Origin: CAYTUI01 sp964441335
GTDB lineage: Bacteria; Patescibacteriota; Patescibacteriia; UBA1558; 2-01-FULL-52-15
Length of the DNA stretch: 64,000 nucleotides
Reading direction: 5' to 3'
Assembly (NCBI GenBank): GCA_964441335.1
Contig: CAYTUI010000001.1
Coordinates: 3,009-67,008 of the forward strand
The stretch's first letter is position 1. Every line of letters starts with the position of its first letter. The position numbers and the translations under genes were made by a program. Shown here in pieces: positions 8,292-15,799 of the stretch. The notes under the pieces are model-generated. The model did not search any database, was not told where the DNA came from, and was given only the letters and a program-made list of their open reading frames with translations.

Positions 8292-8855
8292 TTACCACCA
8301 GACTTTTTTTATTTTGAAATAATAGCCGATTAAGTTAGAGACTGGATGAACCGCCAAAGTTATAATAACAGCCGCCCAGACAATTTCCGGAGTCCAGACG
8401 ACTAATAGCCAGGTTAGTAGAAAAAAACCAACAATAAAATCTAGTTGGTCAAACACCGGCCAAGCATTGCCGGATGTAATTTTAACCCGTCTTTTAATAA
8501 AACTTTTAACTAAATCTCCGCCTAAAGCTCCTAGGCCAGCCAAAAATCCGAACAGCAAATAATTCAGCTCCCAGTAGTTAATCAAGCGTATACTGTCCAG
8601 CCAGCCTATTTGCTGGAAAAATGTCTGTATAATAACTGTTATCATGGCTACCAGCACGCCAATTATTAATCCCCGCCAAGTTTTACCTTTGCCCAATAAA
8701 TCCTGGCCGAAAAGTTTTAATCCACCGTCAATCGGTTTAGCCAGTTGTTTCCAATAGCCAAGACGTTGGACAATCACTGGCGCCATGTTTGCTAAATAAA
8801 CGGGCAACAGTAAATAAATGGTGGCCAGAATCAGCAGTATGTCTAATGTCATCAA
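8292..8855 (-). CDS. CarS-like CDP-lipid synthase (DUF46)
   Basis: A 187-residue protein with about five membrane helices. It resembles CDP-archaeol synthase (CarS, DUF46), a relative of bacterial CdsA: GKGKTWRGL in the first loop, then GGDLVKSFIKRR and PVFDQLDFIVG in the last cytoplasmic part, which match the family's metal- and nucleotide-binding region. In this operon it is the only candidate for making CDP-activated lipid, the substrate for the CDP-alcohol transferase two genes downstream. Whether the lipid is an ester or ether type cannot be told from sequence. Confidence 0.85.
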   Translation of the reverse strand: MMTLDILLILATIYLLLPVYLANMAPVIVQRLGYWKQLAKPIDGGLKLFGQDLLGKGKTWRGLIIGVLVAMITVIIQTFFQQIGWLDSIRLINYWELNYLLFGFLAGLGALGGDLVKSFIKRRVKITSGNAWPVFDQLDFIVGFFLLTWLLVVWTPEIVWAAVIITLAVHPVSNLIGYYFKIKKVWW

Positions 8856-9934
8856 GCGTTTTTTAAAATTCTTAAAGTTTCAGCGGCTGTTTTTTCCCAG
8901 CGGAATTCTTGGCTACGTTTCAGTCCCTTGGTAATAAGGTCGGTCTGTAGGTTTTTGTCATAGTATAGTTTATTTATCGCCTCAACAACCTCGGGAATAT
9001 TATTGGCGTCAACCAGTAGGGCGGCGTCCCCGGCAATTTCTGGCATACTGGCGGCACGATTGGTAATAATGGCTGTTTGGCAGGCCATAGCCTCAATTAA
9101 GCCAAAACAAAAGCCTTCATATTTTGCCAAATGGATATAAATAGCCGCTTCGGATATAAGTTTATATTTTTCTTCTTCATTAATCCAGCCGTGACGAATA
9201 ACCTTTTCTTCCAGCCGAAACTGTTTGATCAGATTTTCAGCTTCTTGCCAGCCGCGGCTAGGATAACCGACTAAGTGTAAACTTATTCTTTTGCCCCAGC
9301 TAGTCTTTTGCATAGCCGCAAAAATCCTGATGAGTTGAGCAATATTTTTTTTACTTTCCAGCCGCCCGACAAACAGCAGATAATTTTTTTTCTGTTTTGA
9401 CGCTGGAGGAATTTTTTCGGGATTACTTAAACCAAGATAAGTTACCTGAATTTTGTCGGCGGCAATTTGATAGTACTTGATAATTTCGCTTTTAGAAAAT
9501 TGTGAAACAGTGATAATTTGGCTACAAAATTTTTTGGCCCACTTAGCAGATAATCTTTGGTAAGCTCGCCCCTTCCACGACAGATCGTTTTTATACGCTT
9601 CATAGGCCACGTCGTGCAGAGTGGTAACGGTTCTTTTGGGGGAGATGATAGGGATAATTGAAGCCGGGATAAATAAGACGTCAGGAGGGTTAAACAGCAT
9701 TTCTAAAGACAGGCGAACTTGCGTCCAGAGATATTTAAAGGGCCAATATAGTCGGCGATATTCCACATTAGGACCCAAGTTCAGCAGTTCGGTTTCAGGA
9801 GCGCTATTGAAATAAAGCCTAAAAGTTATAGTTGGATCCAGTTTGGGCAGTTCCTTGATTAAAAAAAAGGAGTACCATTCTACCCCGGTTTTTTGTGGTT
9901 TGTTGGCCCTGGTCGCATCAATGCCTATAATCAT
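8852..9934 (-). CDS. Glycosyltransferase family 4-type (GT-B fold)
   Basis: A 360-residue retaining glycosyltransferase. The C-terminal donor-binding domain shows LLFVGRLESKKN, GWINEEEKY and the E-x7-E pattern in HLAKYEGFCFGLIEAMA; the N-terminal acceptor domain has VTTLHDVAYE. The first gene of the lipid operon, it overlaps the next start by four bases. It probably mannosylates or glucosylates a lipid or polysaccharide precursor; the sugar is not readable. Confidence 0.92.
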   Translation of the reverse strand: MIIGIDATRANKPQKTGVEWYSFFLIKELPKLDPTITFRLYFNSAPETELLNLGPNVEYRRLYWPFKYLWTQVRLSLEMLFNPPDVLFIPASIIPIISPKRTVTTLHDVAYEAYKNDLSWKGRAYQRLSAKWAKKFCSQIITVSQFSKSEIIKYYQIAADKIQVTYLGLSNPEKIPPASKQKKNYLLFVGRLESKKNIAQLIRIFAAMQKTSWGKRISLHLVGYPSRGWQEAENLIKQFRLEEKVIRHGWINEEEKYKLISEAAIYIHLAKYEGFCFGLIEAMACQTAIITNRAASMPEIAGDAALLVDANNIPEVVEAINKLYYDKNLQTDLITKGLKRSQEFRWEKTAAETLRILKNA

Positions 9935-10029
9935 AATGAGGGTATTTTAGCAGACTATGGCTATAAAATGAAGCGTCCACAGATTGACAGCAGAGCATAT
10001 TTTTAGTATCTTAACAACGTTATTTTGTT

Positions 10030-10200
10030 GCCGCTGTGTCCCTCGACTTCGCCATCAGCCATTGGCTGATCGGGACAAGCGGACGTAACGTACATGATAA
10101 TAGTAAGTTTGTAAGTTAGCAGTATTATTGATATTTGATGCCGCTGTGGCGGAACCCCACTTCACTGAAGTTTCGTGGGGCAGGTTGGCAGACTCCGTAT
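10030..10200. repeat. Partial tRNA-Leu 5' copies interrupted by palindromes
   Basis: GCCGCTGTG (10030-10038) and GCCGCTGTGGCGGAA (10140-10154) copy the first 9 and 15 bases of the tRNA-Leu at 10301, with one change (T for G). The first copy runs into a palindrome with core ATCAGCC-ATT-GGCTGAT. The second runs into a 26-base hairpin (10155-10180, arms CCCCAC and GTGGGG), after which tRNA-like sequence GGTTGGCAGACTCCG resumes. From 9935 to 10300 I see no gene. Confidence 0.75.
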
Positions 10201-10300
10201 CGCTAAAGCTTTGCGGGATAGGCGTGCACGACTCTTGTCAGAGGCGAATAGGCAAAATCGCGCCTTGATAAGTGTATTATGTAAATTGTTATCATTTGTT

Positions 10301-10387
10301 GCCGCGGTGGCGGAACTGGTAGACGCGTAGGTCTCAAAAACCTATAGGAGTTCTCCTGTGAGAGTTCGAGTCTCTCCCGCGGCACCA
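10301..10387 (+). tRNA. tRNA-Leu (CAA)
   Basis: A class II tRNA of 87 bases including encoded CCA. Acceptor stem GCCGCGG/CCGCGGC; anticodon arm TAGGT-CTCAAAA-ACCTA gives CAA; a long variable arm (TAGGAG..CTCCTGT) and a T arm GAGAG-TTCGAGT-CTCTC follow. Confidence 0.95.
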
Positions 10388-10608
10388 AATGGAAGTAATA
10401 TACACAGGTTCGCCTGCCCGCCGTAGCTTTAGCGTAGGCGGGACCCCGACCAGCGGCACCATTTAGTTAGTAGCTAGTAGTTAGTAGTCAGTAGCTTGCA
10501 GCCAGTAGCTTATGGAGTAGAGCTCGTAGTCCTTAAGTTCGTCAGTTCTTAAGTTCATCGGTTCATAGGTTATTAAGCATTAAGACTTAATACTTAATTA
10601 TTATAATC
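10388..10608. repeat. tRNA-tail copies, palindrome and low-complexity tract
   Basis: A palindrome (10417-10442, arms CCCGCC and GGCGGG) is followed by CCCCGACCA and GCGGCACCA, which match the 3' ends of tRNA-Pro (38160) and tRNA-Leu (10387). After 10465 come degenerate TAGTAGTTAGTAGT and AGTTCTTAAGTTCATC repeats. No gene is seen before the Nudix ATG. Confidence 0.7.
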
Positions 10609-11025
10609 ATGGATATTAAACTCTGGGTGGCTACTAAAGCTTTTATTGTTTATCAGGGCAAGCTTTTGGTTATTAGGGAATCGTCAAAATATAGTGACGG
10701 AACTCAAACGGGTAAGTACGGAGAAGTGGGCGGACGGGTGACGCCTGGTGAGAATTTTCGCGACAGTTTAATCAGAGAGGTAAAAGAAGAAACTGGTCTT
10801 GATATTAAAATTGGTAAACCATTTTTCGTCAACGAATGGCGGCCGGTCGTCAGAGGGGAGCAATGGCAAATAGTAGGGATTTTTTTTGAATGCTTTGCCG
10901 ATACTGATGAAGTTGTTTTAAGCGAGGATCATGATGATTACAAATGGATTGAGCCGGCTAACTGGCAAAACGAAGGAATGATTGAGAACTTACGGCCGGT
11001 TTTTGAAGCTTATTTAAAGAAATAG
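10609..11025 (+). CDS. Nudix hydrolase
   Basis: A 138-residue single-domain Nudix protein. The box runs GGRVTPGENFRDSLIREV then KEETGL, fitting G-x5-E-x7-RE-U-x-EE-x-G-U. It hydrolyses a nucleoside diphosphate linked to another group; the substrate cannot be predicted. It stands alone between the tRNA-Leu repeats and the metal-response promoter. Confidence 0.9.
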   Translation: MDIKLWVATKAFIVYQGKLLVIRESSKYSDGTQTGKYGEVGGRVTPGENFRDSLIREVKEETGLDIKIGKPFFVNEWRPVVRGEQWQIVGIFFECFADTDEVVLSEDHDDYKWIEPANWQNEGMIENLRPVFEAYLKK

Positions 11026-11072
11026 ATAAATACCATTTCAGGTTAGATTAAAAGAACAAATTATTGCTGAAC

Positions 11073-11113
11073 TTGTCAAAATTATTGGACATGGTATACT
11101 ATGCAGTGTAGTA
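11073..11113 (+). promoter_or_regulatory. Promoter with BlaI-type operator (site 1)
   Basis: TTGTCA (11073-11078), 16 bases, TATACT (11095-11100). The imperfect palindrome TACTATGCAGTGTAGTA (11097-11113) covers the -10 element and start site. The same pattern, TACTA-YRCWGYR-TAGTA, recurs at 12625-12641. This is where a bound BlaI/CopY-type dimer would block transcription of its own gene. Confidence 0.8.
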
Positions 11114-11128
11114 GAAAATAAGAGATAT

Positions 11129-11515
11129 ATGGCAAAAAACAGTATAAAAATATTTGGCGATTTGGAAGCAGAAATAATGGAAATCGTCTGGAAATCTGGC
11201 TCGGCATCAGTCAGGGATGTTCTATTGGCTTTAGAGAAAAGAAGAAAAATCGCCTATACCACCGTGATGACTGTTATGGCCAGGCTGTATGAGAAGGGCA
11301 TTTTAAAACGCAAGATGGATGCTTGTAATGCTTTTATATATTTACCGACTCAAGGTAAACAGGCTTTTATGCAAAAAGCCTCTGAGAAAATAATCAAGGG
11401 ATTCTTGAAGGAATACGGTGATGTTGCTGTAGCTCAATTTGTGGGTATAATTGAAACATCGGATGCTAAACATTCCGACGAATGGAAAAGAAAATTGAGA
11501 GGTCTGATTAAATAA
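11129..11515 (+). CDS. BlaI/CopY-family transcriptional repressor
   Basis: A 128-residue winged-helix repressor (BlaI/MecI/CopY family). DLEAEIMEIVWKSGSASVRDV and the recognition-helix region IAYTTVMTVMARLYEKGIL are typical; the C-terminus is the dimerisation part. Copper-sensing CopY proteins end in a CxCxxxxCxC cluster; this one does not, and has only one cysteine (KMDACNAF). It is therefore more likely to be inactivated by proteolysis through the M56 protein encoded 4 bases downstream than by binding metal itself. Matching palindromes lie at its own promoter and before the transporter operon. Confidence 0.92.
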   Translation: MAKNSIKIFGDLEAEIMEIVWKSGSASVRDVLLALEKRRKIAYTTVMTVMARLYEKGILKRKMDACNAFIYLPTQGKQAFMQKASEKIIKGFLKEYGDVAVAQFVGIIETSDAKHSDEWKRKLRGLIK

Positions 11516-11519
11516 TATT

Positions 11520-12581
11520 ATGCAACGATCTTTTGCGCAGAAAGCCAATCTGACATTTGTAGAAATTATAGCTATTGTTTTAAGCACAGTTGGCGTGGTT
11601 ATTTTTTTATTTTGGGAAATTTATCAAAGAGTTTATTTATATGGTGGTGTCTTAATTCATAAATTACTAACCGCCTGTGGTTGTACGCAGATGGCCCAGT
11701 TAATTGCTATGCACCCATTAATATTTATTGCTGTAATTACTCTCGGTTTGGTCATTATGACCTATTTATTTTATACAGTTTATCGATTAATAAAATTAAT
11801 TATTCAGACAAGAAGGTTTGTATCTTTATATTTAAAACGGGCAAAAGACCAACACTCAACAAAATTGCGCGATGTTGTAGCTGGTTTAAATATTGATGCA
11901 TCCAAGGTCATTGAAATTAGAGATGTTAGGACAGTGGTGTTTTGTTTTGGTCTTTGGCGTCCCAAAGTATGTATTTCTAGCGGTTTGATAAAAATGCTGG
12001 ACAAAGGCGAGTTAGAAGCTGTTTTACTACACGAATATCATCACTTGATTTCCAGGGAGCCTGTTAAAATGTTTGCTATAAAATATTTTCAAAGTATTTT
12101 CTTCTTTTTACCGGGAATAAAAGCTGGTGTAAATAAGTATCTGACATATTCAGAATTAGCTGCTGATGAACGGGCGACGAATAATTTTCTTGATAAATTG
12201 AAGTTGGCCAGAGCTTTATACAAAATATCTGAAAAAGAGGAGAACTTACTTTTGCGAACTGGCTTGGCCTTATCTTTTTTCAGTTCCGTTATTGGGGTAC
12301 GGGTTAGTAAGCTTTCAAATAATGACTACGTGCCTAATTTTAAATTGCAGGTCACGAGGTTTTATACGGGGTTAGGTATAGCAATCGTGGTTCTTTTGGG
12401 TATGATGTTATTTTTAACAGATAGCTCAAAAGCGTTCGCCATGCATGACACGGGCAGTTGTATTTCAAATATCAACGGAACTCAAAATAACGGCTTGGTT
12501 TGCGATGATAATACTCAGCAATCAGCCGGCTTAAATGAAGGCAATTACTCGGCAGCGTTAACCAACTGTAAAATGAAGTAA
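11520..12581 (+). CDS. M56-family (BlaR1-like) membrane metallopeptidase
   Basis: A 353-residue membrane protein. Helices near residues 12-33 and 62-90 precede the peptidase core with the zinc motif HEYHH (H171, E172, H175) and the third-ligand region ELAADERA. A further helix (about residues 282-303) is followed by only a short extracytoplasmic tail. That tail holds three cysteines and no penicillin-binding domain, unlike BlaR1/MecR1. In those systems the peptidase triggers cleavage of BlaI. Here the sensor may be the short cysteine-bearing tail or the membrane part, and the signal is probably metal or thiol stress. It forms an operon with the BlaI-like gene. Confidence 0.88.
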   Translation: MQRSFAQKANLTFVEIIAIVLSTVGVVIFLFWEIYQRVYLYGGVLIHKLLTACGCTQMAQLIAMHPLIFIAVITLGLVIMTYLFYTVYRLIKLIIQTRRFVSLYLKRAKDQHSTKLRDVVAGLNIDASKVIEIRDVRTVVFCFGLWRPKVCISSGLIKMLDKGELEAVLLHEYHHLISREPVKMFAIKYFQSIFFFLPGIKAGVNKYLTYSELAADERATNNFLDKLKLARALYKISEKEENLLLRTGLALSFFSSVIGVRVSKLSNNDYVPNFKLQVTRFYTGLGIAIVVLLGMMLFLTDSSKAFAMHDTGSCISNINGTQNNGLVCDDNTQQSAGLNEGNYSAALTNCKMK

Positions 12582-12604
12582 AGGTGGTTGTGGATAACCG
12601 GGGC

Positions 12605-12647
12605 TGGACAAAATATATAAACCCTACTATACTGTGTAGTAGGGTTT
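12605..12647 (+). promoter_or_regulatory. Promoter with BlaI-type operator (site 2)
   Basis: TGGACA (12605-12610), 17 bases, TATACT (12628-12633). TACTATACTGTGTAGTA (12625-12641) overlaps the -10 and matches site 1 in every constrained position. The palindrome extends to AAACCC...GGGTTT (12619-12647), so it could also act as a terminator of the peptidase gene. Confidence 0.8.
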
Positions 12648-12748
12648 ATTAATTAACCATAAAATACTAATTTAAAGGCTTTTTGCGAGTTATTCAATGT
12701 TAACATCAGTAAAATATTTAATTTCATTAAACTAACTAAGAATTATTT

Positions 12749-14515
12749 ATGAGTAAAATTACAGTTCCTATAAAGGGCATGCACTGCCGGTCGTGTGAGA
12801 TACTAATTGAGAATAATCTACATAACGTACCGGGTGTAAAAAAAGTTGAGGTAAGTCATAAAACTGGCAGAGCTGATATTTTTTATCACCATGAATTGCC
12901 GGCTGGAGATTTGATTGATCACGCTGTCCAAAACGCCGGTTATAGTATCGGGAAGAAAGATAAATTGGCTTGGCTTTCAAGAGACAGAAATGATTATCTC
13001 AATTTGCTCAAAGGAGCGGCAATTTTATTAATTCTGTATATTGCTGCCGAACGTTTCGGTTTATTTAGTTTGGGGGTTAATACGCAAAGCACAAGTTTGT
13101 TTGTTGCCTTGATTGTTGGTTTGGTTGCGGGAATTTCCACTTGTATGGCTCTGGTCGGCGGATTGGTATTGAGTCTATCTGCGCGTCATGCTGAATTGCA
13201 TCCAGAAATTTCCACAAAACAAAAATTTGTGCCGCACCTGTACTTCAATTTAGGCAGAATATTAGGCTTTGCTTTTTTAGGAGGCGTTATTGGGTTGGTT
13301 GGCTCCGTGGCCAGACCATCAACTGGCGTGCTTGGTTTTATGACCATAATCATAGGTGGCGTGATGATTTTCTTGGGACTCAAGTTAGTTGAAATATTCC
13401 CGATATTAAAAGATAAATCCATATCTTTACCTAAGAGTATCTCAAAATTTTTTGGCTTAGGTCGGGAGCAAAAAGAGTATAGCCATAAAAATTCAGTTAT
13501 CACAGGCGCCTTAACATTTTTCCTGCCTTGCGGTTTTACTCAAGCTATGCAGTTATACGCTGTTTCTACAGGTAGTTTTGGAAAGGGTGCATTGATTATG
13601 GGATTATTTGCTTTAGGAACCGCACCTGGATTACTCGGGGTTGGTGGTTTGGCCTCGGTCTTTAAGGGTAAAAAAGCTAAAGTATTTTTTGCTGGCACTG
13701 GGTTAGCGGTTATGTTGTTGGGTTGGTTTAATGTTGCCAATGGTAGCCAGTTGTTTTTTCAGGGCAGAACACAAGCCAATGTGGGCGTAGCTAATTCCAC
13801 GGGAGTTCAGGAAGTTAAAATGGCTCAAGGCAGTTCAGGTTATTCGCCCAATGTATTTACAGTAGAAAAAGGTAAAAAGGTAAGATGGATCATTACCTCG
13901 ACTAATCAATTTACCTGTGCCAGCTCACTTGTTATGCCAAAATATGGCATTAATAAAGGTCTGCAAAAAGGTGAAAATATTATTGAATTTGTGCCGACAG
14001 AGGTTGGGGAGATTGCTTTTTCCTGTTCAATGGGCATGTATCGGGGGAAATTTATAGTGGTTGAATCAGGTCAGGTGGGCTCTGCTGGTAAAAATTTGGC
14101 AGTTGCGCCAAGTGCTAACCTGCCCGCAGGTGGCGGGTGCGGTGGTGGAGGCGGAGGAGGGGGCTGTGGCGGGTGCGGTGGTGGTGCAAAAAAACCTTTA
14201 GATGCGGTTTCAACCAACGCCAAAGAGAACGCGACCGGTGAACAAGTAATACAGTCGGAATATACTTTAGCCAAAGATATCGTGCCCAATAAATTTACAG
14301 TGAAAAAGGGTCAACCGGTTAGGTTTGAAGTTAACGTTAAGGAAAACGGGCGGGGTTGTATGAGTACGATTATGATACCAAACTTGGTTAATGACCCTCA
14401 GTATTTGCAGGGTGGGACAAAAATCGCCCTGACTTTTACGCCGGATAAAGCTGGGGACTATAATATTACTTGTGCTATGGGAGTGCCTCGAGGCGTAATT
14501 ACCGTAACAAATTAA
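12749..14515 (+). CDS. HMA - TauE/SafE-like membrane - double cupredoxin fusion
   Basis: A 588-residue protein likely to bind and move copper(I) or silver. Order: N-terminal heavy-metal-associated domain with GMHCRSC (residues 11-17); about six membrane helices of the TauE/SafE (DsbD/UreH-like) type with the cysteine motifs ISTCMALVGG and FFLPCGFTQAMQ; a first cupredoxin-like domain with FTCASSLVMP and FSCSMGMYRG; a Gly/Cys linker (GGGCGGGGGG type); and a second cupredoxin-like domain with GCMSTIMIP and ITCAMGVPRG. A shorter paralogue (23805) with a separate cupredoxin gene (24839) shows the same parts unfused. First gene after operator site 2. Confidence 0.88.
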   Translation: MSKITVPIKGMHCRSCEILIENNLHNVPGVKKVEVSHKTGRADIFYHHELPAGDLIDHAVQNAGYSIGKKDKLAWLSRDRNDYLNLLKGAAILLILYIAAERFGLFSLGVNTQSTSLFVALIVGLVAGISTCMALVGGLVLSLSARHAELHPEISTKQKFVPHLYFNLGRILGFAFLGGVIGLVGSVARPSTGVLGFMTIIIGGVMIFLGLKLVEIFPILKDKSISLPKSISKFFGLGREQKEYSHKNSVITGALTFFLPCGFTQAMQLYAVSTGSFGKGALIMGLFALGTAPGLLGVGGLASVFKGKKAKVFFAGTGLAVMLLGWFNVANGSQLFFQGRTQANVGVANSTGVQEVKMAQGSSGYSPNVFTVEKGKKVRWIITSTNQFTCASSLVMPKYGINKGLQKGENIIEFVPTEVGEIAFSCSMGMYRGKFIVVESGQVGSAGKNLAVAPSANLPAGGGCGGGGGGGGCGGCGGGAKKPLDAVSTNAKENATGEQVIQSEYTLAKDIVPNKFTVKKGQPVRFEVNVKENGRGCMSTIMIPNLVNDPQYLQGGTKIALTFTPDKAGDYNITCAMGVPRGVITVTN

Positions 14516-14525
14516 AATAATCATT

Positions 14526-14729
14526 ATGCAAATAAATTTTACAATTACCAACATCGACTGTGCGGCTTGTATTAAATTAAGCCAGACAGCGCTCAAAGGT
14601 TTGCCCGGGGTGCTAAGAGTGGAGGTAAAAAATAACGGTTTAGTGTTGATAGAGTCCGAACAGGATATTGCCTGGGAGGAAATCACTGAAGCCTTAGTTA
14701 AGGTCGGTAAAAACGCCAAACAAAATTAA
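14526..14729 (+). CDS. Small HMA-domain metallochaperone
   Basis: A 67-residue HMA fold with the metal site IDCAACIK. Such CopZ-like proteins shuttle Cu(I) to ATPases. The methionine and histidine usual before the cysteines (MxCxxC) are replaced by I and D, and the second site residue is normal. It lies 10 bases after the fusion protein and 18 bases before the DsbA-like gene, so it is part of the same transcript. Confidence 0.85.
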   Translation: MQINFTITNIDCAACIKLSQTALKGLPGVLRVEVKNNGLVLIESEQDIAWEEITEALVKVGKNAKQN

Positions 14730-14747
14730 GTTACTATTAATAAATAT

Positions 14748-15791
14748 ATGCACACAAAATTGGACATAAAAATCAGAGGAGCGGTCGGAGTTGACGATCT
14801 TAAATTAATCGAAGGTAATTTAAAATCACAGAGCGGAATCAATACCATTAGAGCCATGCTTACTAAAGGACAGGCTATAATTAGGATTGAATTTGACAGC
14901 AAAAAAATTAGTCAACAACAAATTTACGCAATAATTAAACTGAGTGGCGATTTTAGCGTTGAAGAGCAAAGTGAAACAGATACGATACACTCCAAAGAGC
15001 TAGAGAGAGCGCCTCTAAAATCAGTAATGTCTCTGCCTGCTATGGTTAACTATGGCTCAGAAGCTAATCCAAACAGAGCTCCATTTATTTGGGGTCTGTT
15101 GTGCGGTATTTCTATAGGTTTGAATATAATTTTTGGATTCTTGTTAATGACAGGCGGTGCTAATAACTTGCTAGCCACGAATTTATTTGCTAAGACAAAT
15201 GGTCAGGTTGTCCAACAGGCAGTACAGCCACAGGCTGTTGCTCCTTCACCAAGCCAAGACGCTGGCGTGATTCAAACTTTTAATATCACTAAGAGTGATC
15301 ATGTCCGCGGTGATTTCAACGCCCCGGTTACCTTGGTGGAGTATTCAGATTTTCAGTGTCCGTTCTGTGGTAAACACTTTCCGACCCTAAACAAGGTTTT
15401 GAGTGATTATACTGGGAAAGTTCGTTTGGTTTACAAACATTTCCCTTTAGGTTTTCATGAAAATGCCCAGAAAGCCGCGGAGGCGTCAGAGTGCGCTAAC
15501 GAGCAAAATAAATTTTGGGAGTATCATGATAAATTATTTGAGAATCAGGCGAGTGGTTTTAGTCTAGCTAATTTTAAACAGTGGGCCAATGATTTAAGTC
15601 TTAATGCCAGTAAATTCAATGATTGTCTGGACTCTGGCAAGTACGCTAGCAAGGTACAGGCTGATGCAACTGATGGTCAAAGTAGAGGTGTACAAGGCAC
15701 TCCGACGACATTCGTTAACGGGCAGGCGGTATCAGGAGCGGTTCCGTATGAATCATTGAAAGCGGTCATTGATCAAGTTTTAAATAATTAA
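14748..15791 (+). CDS. Membrane-anchored DsbA-like thiol oxidoreductase
   Basis: A 347-residue protein. Residues 1-75 look like an HMA fold that has lost its cysteines ([20 protein letters not shown]). One membrane helix (about 117-140) is followed by a proline/glutamine-rich stretch and a DsbA/thioredoxin domain with the active site [12 protein letters not shown] and the cis-proline loop [11 protein letters not shown]. It probably works outside the membrane on disulfides, perhaps of the neighbouring cysteine-rich cupredoxins, with CcdA-like protein 19295 supplying electrons. Confidence 0.88.
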   Translation: MHTKLDIKIRGAVGVDDLKLIEGNLKSQSGINTIRAMLTKGQAIIRIEFDSKKISQQQIYAIIKLSGDFSVEEQSETDTIHSKELERAPLKSVMSLPAMVNYGSEANPNRAPFIWGLLCGISIGLNIIFGFLLMTGGANNLLATNLFAKTNGQVVQQAVQPQAVAPSPSQDAGVIQTFNITKSDHVRGDFNAPVTLVEYSDFQCPFCGKHFPTLNKVLSDYTGKVRLVYKHFPLGFHENAQKAAEASECANEQNKFWEYHDKLFENQASGFSLANFKQWANDLSLNASKFNDCLDSGKYASKVQADATDGQSRGVQGTPTTFVNGQAVSGAVPYESLKAVIDQVLNN

Positions 15792-15799
15792 TCAAACCT

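Noticed and set aside
10203..10388. Minus-strand frame of 61 codons over tRNA-Leu
   Set aside because: It is the antisense of the tRNA gene; such RERLELS-type peptides are well-known false predictions.
14071..14289. Proline-rich minus-strand frame
   Set aside because: It is the complement of the Gly/Cys linker of the cupredoxin fusion.
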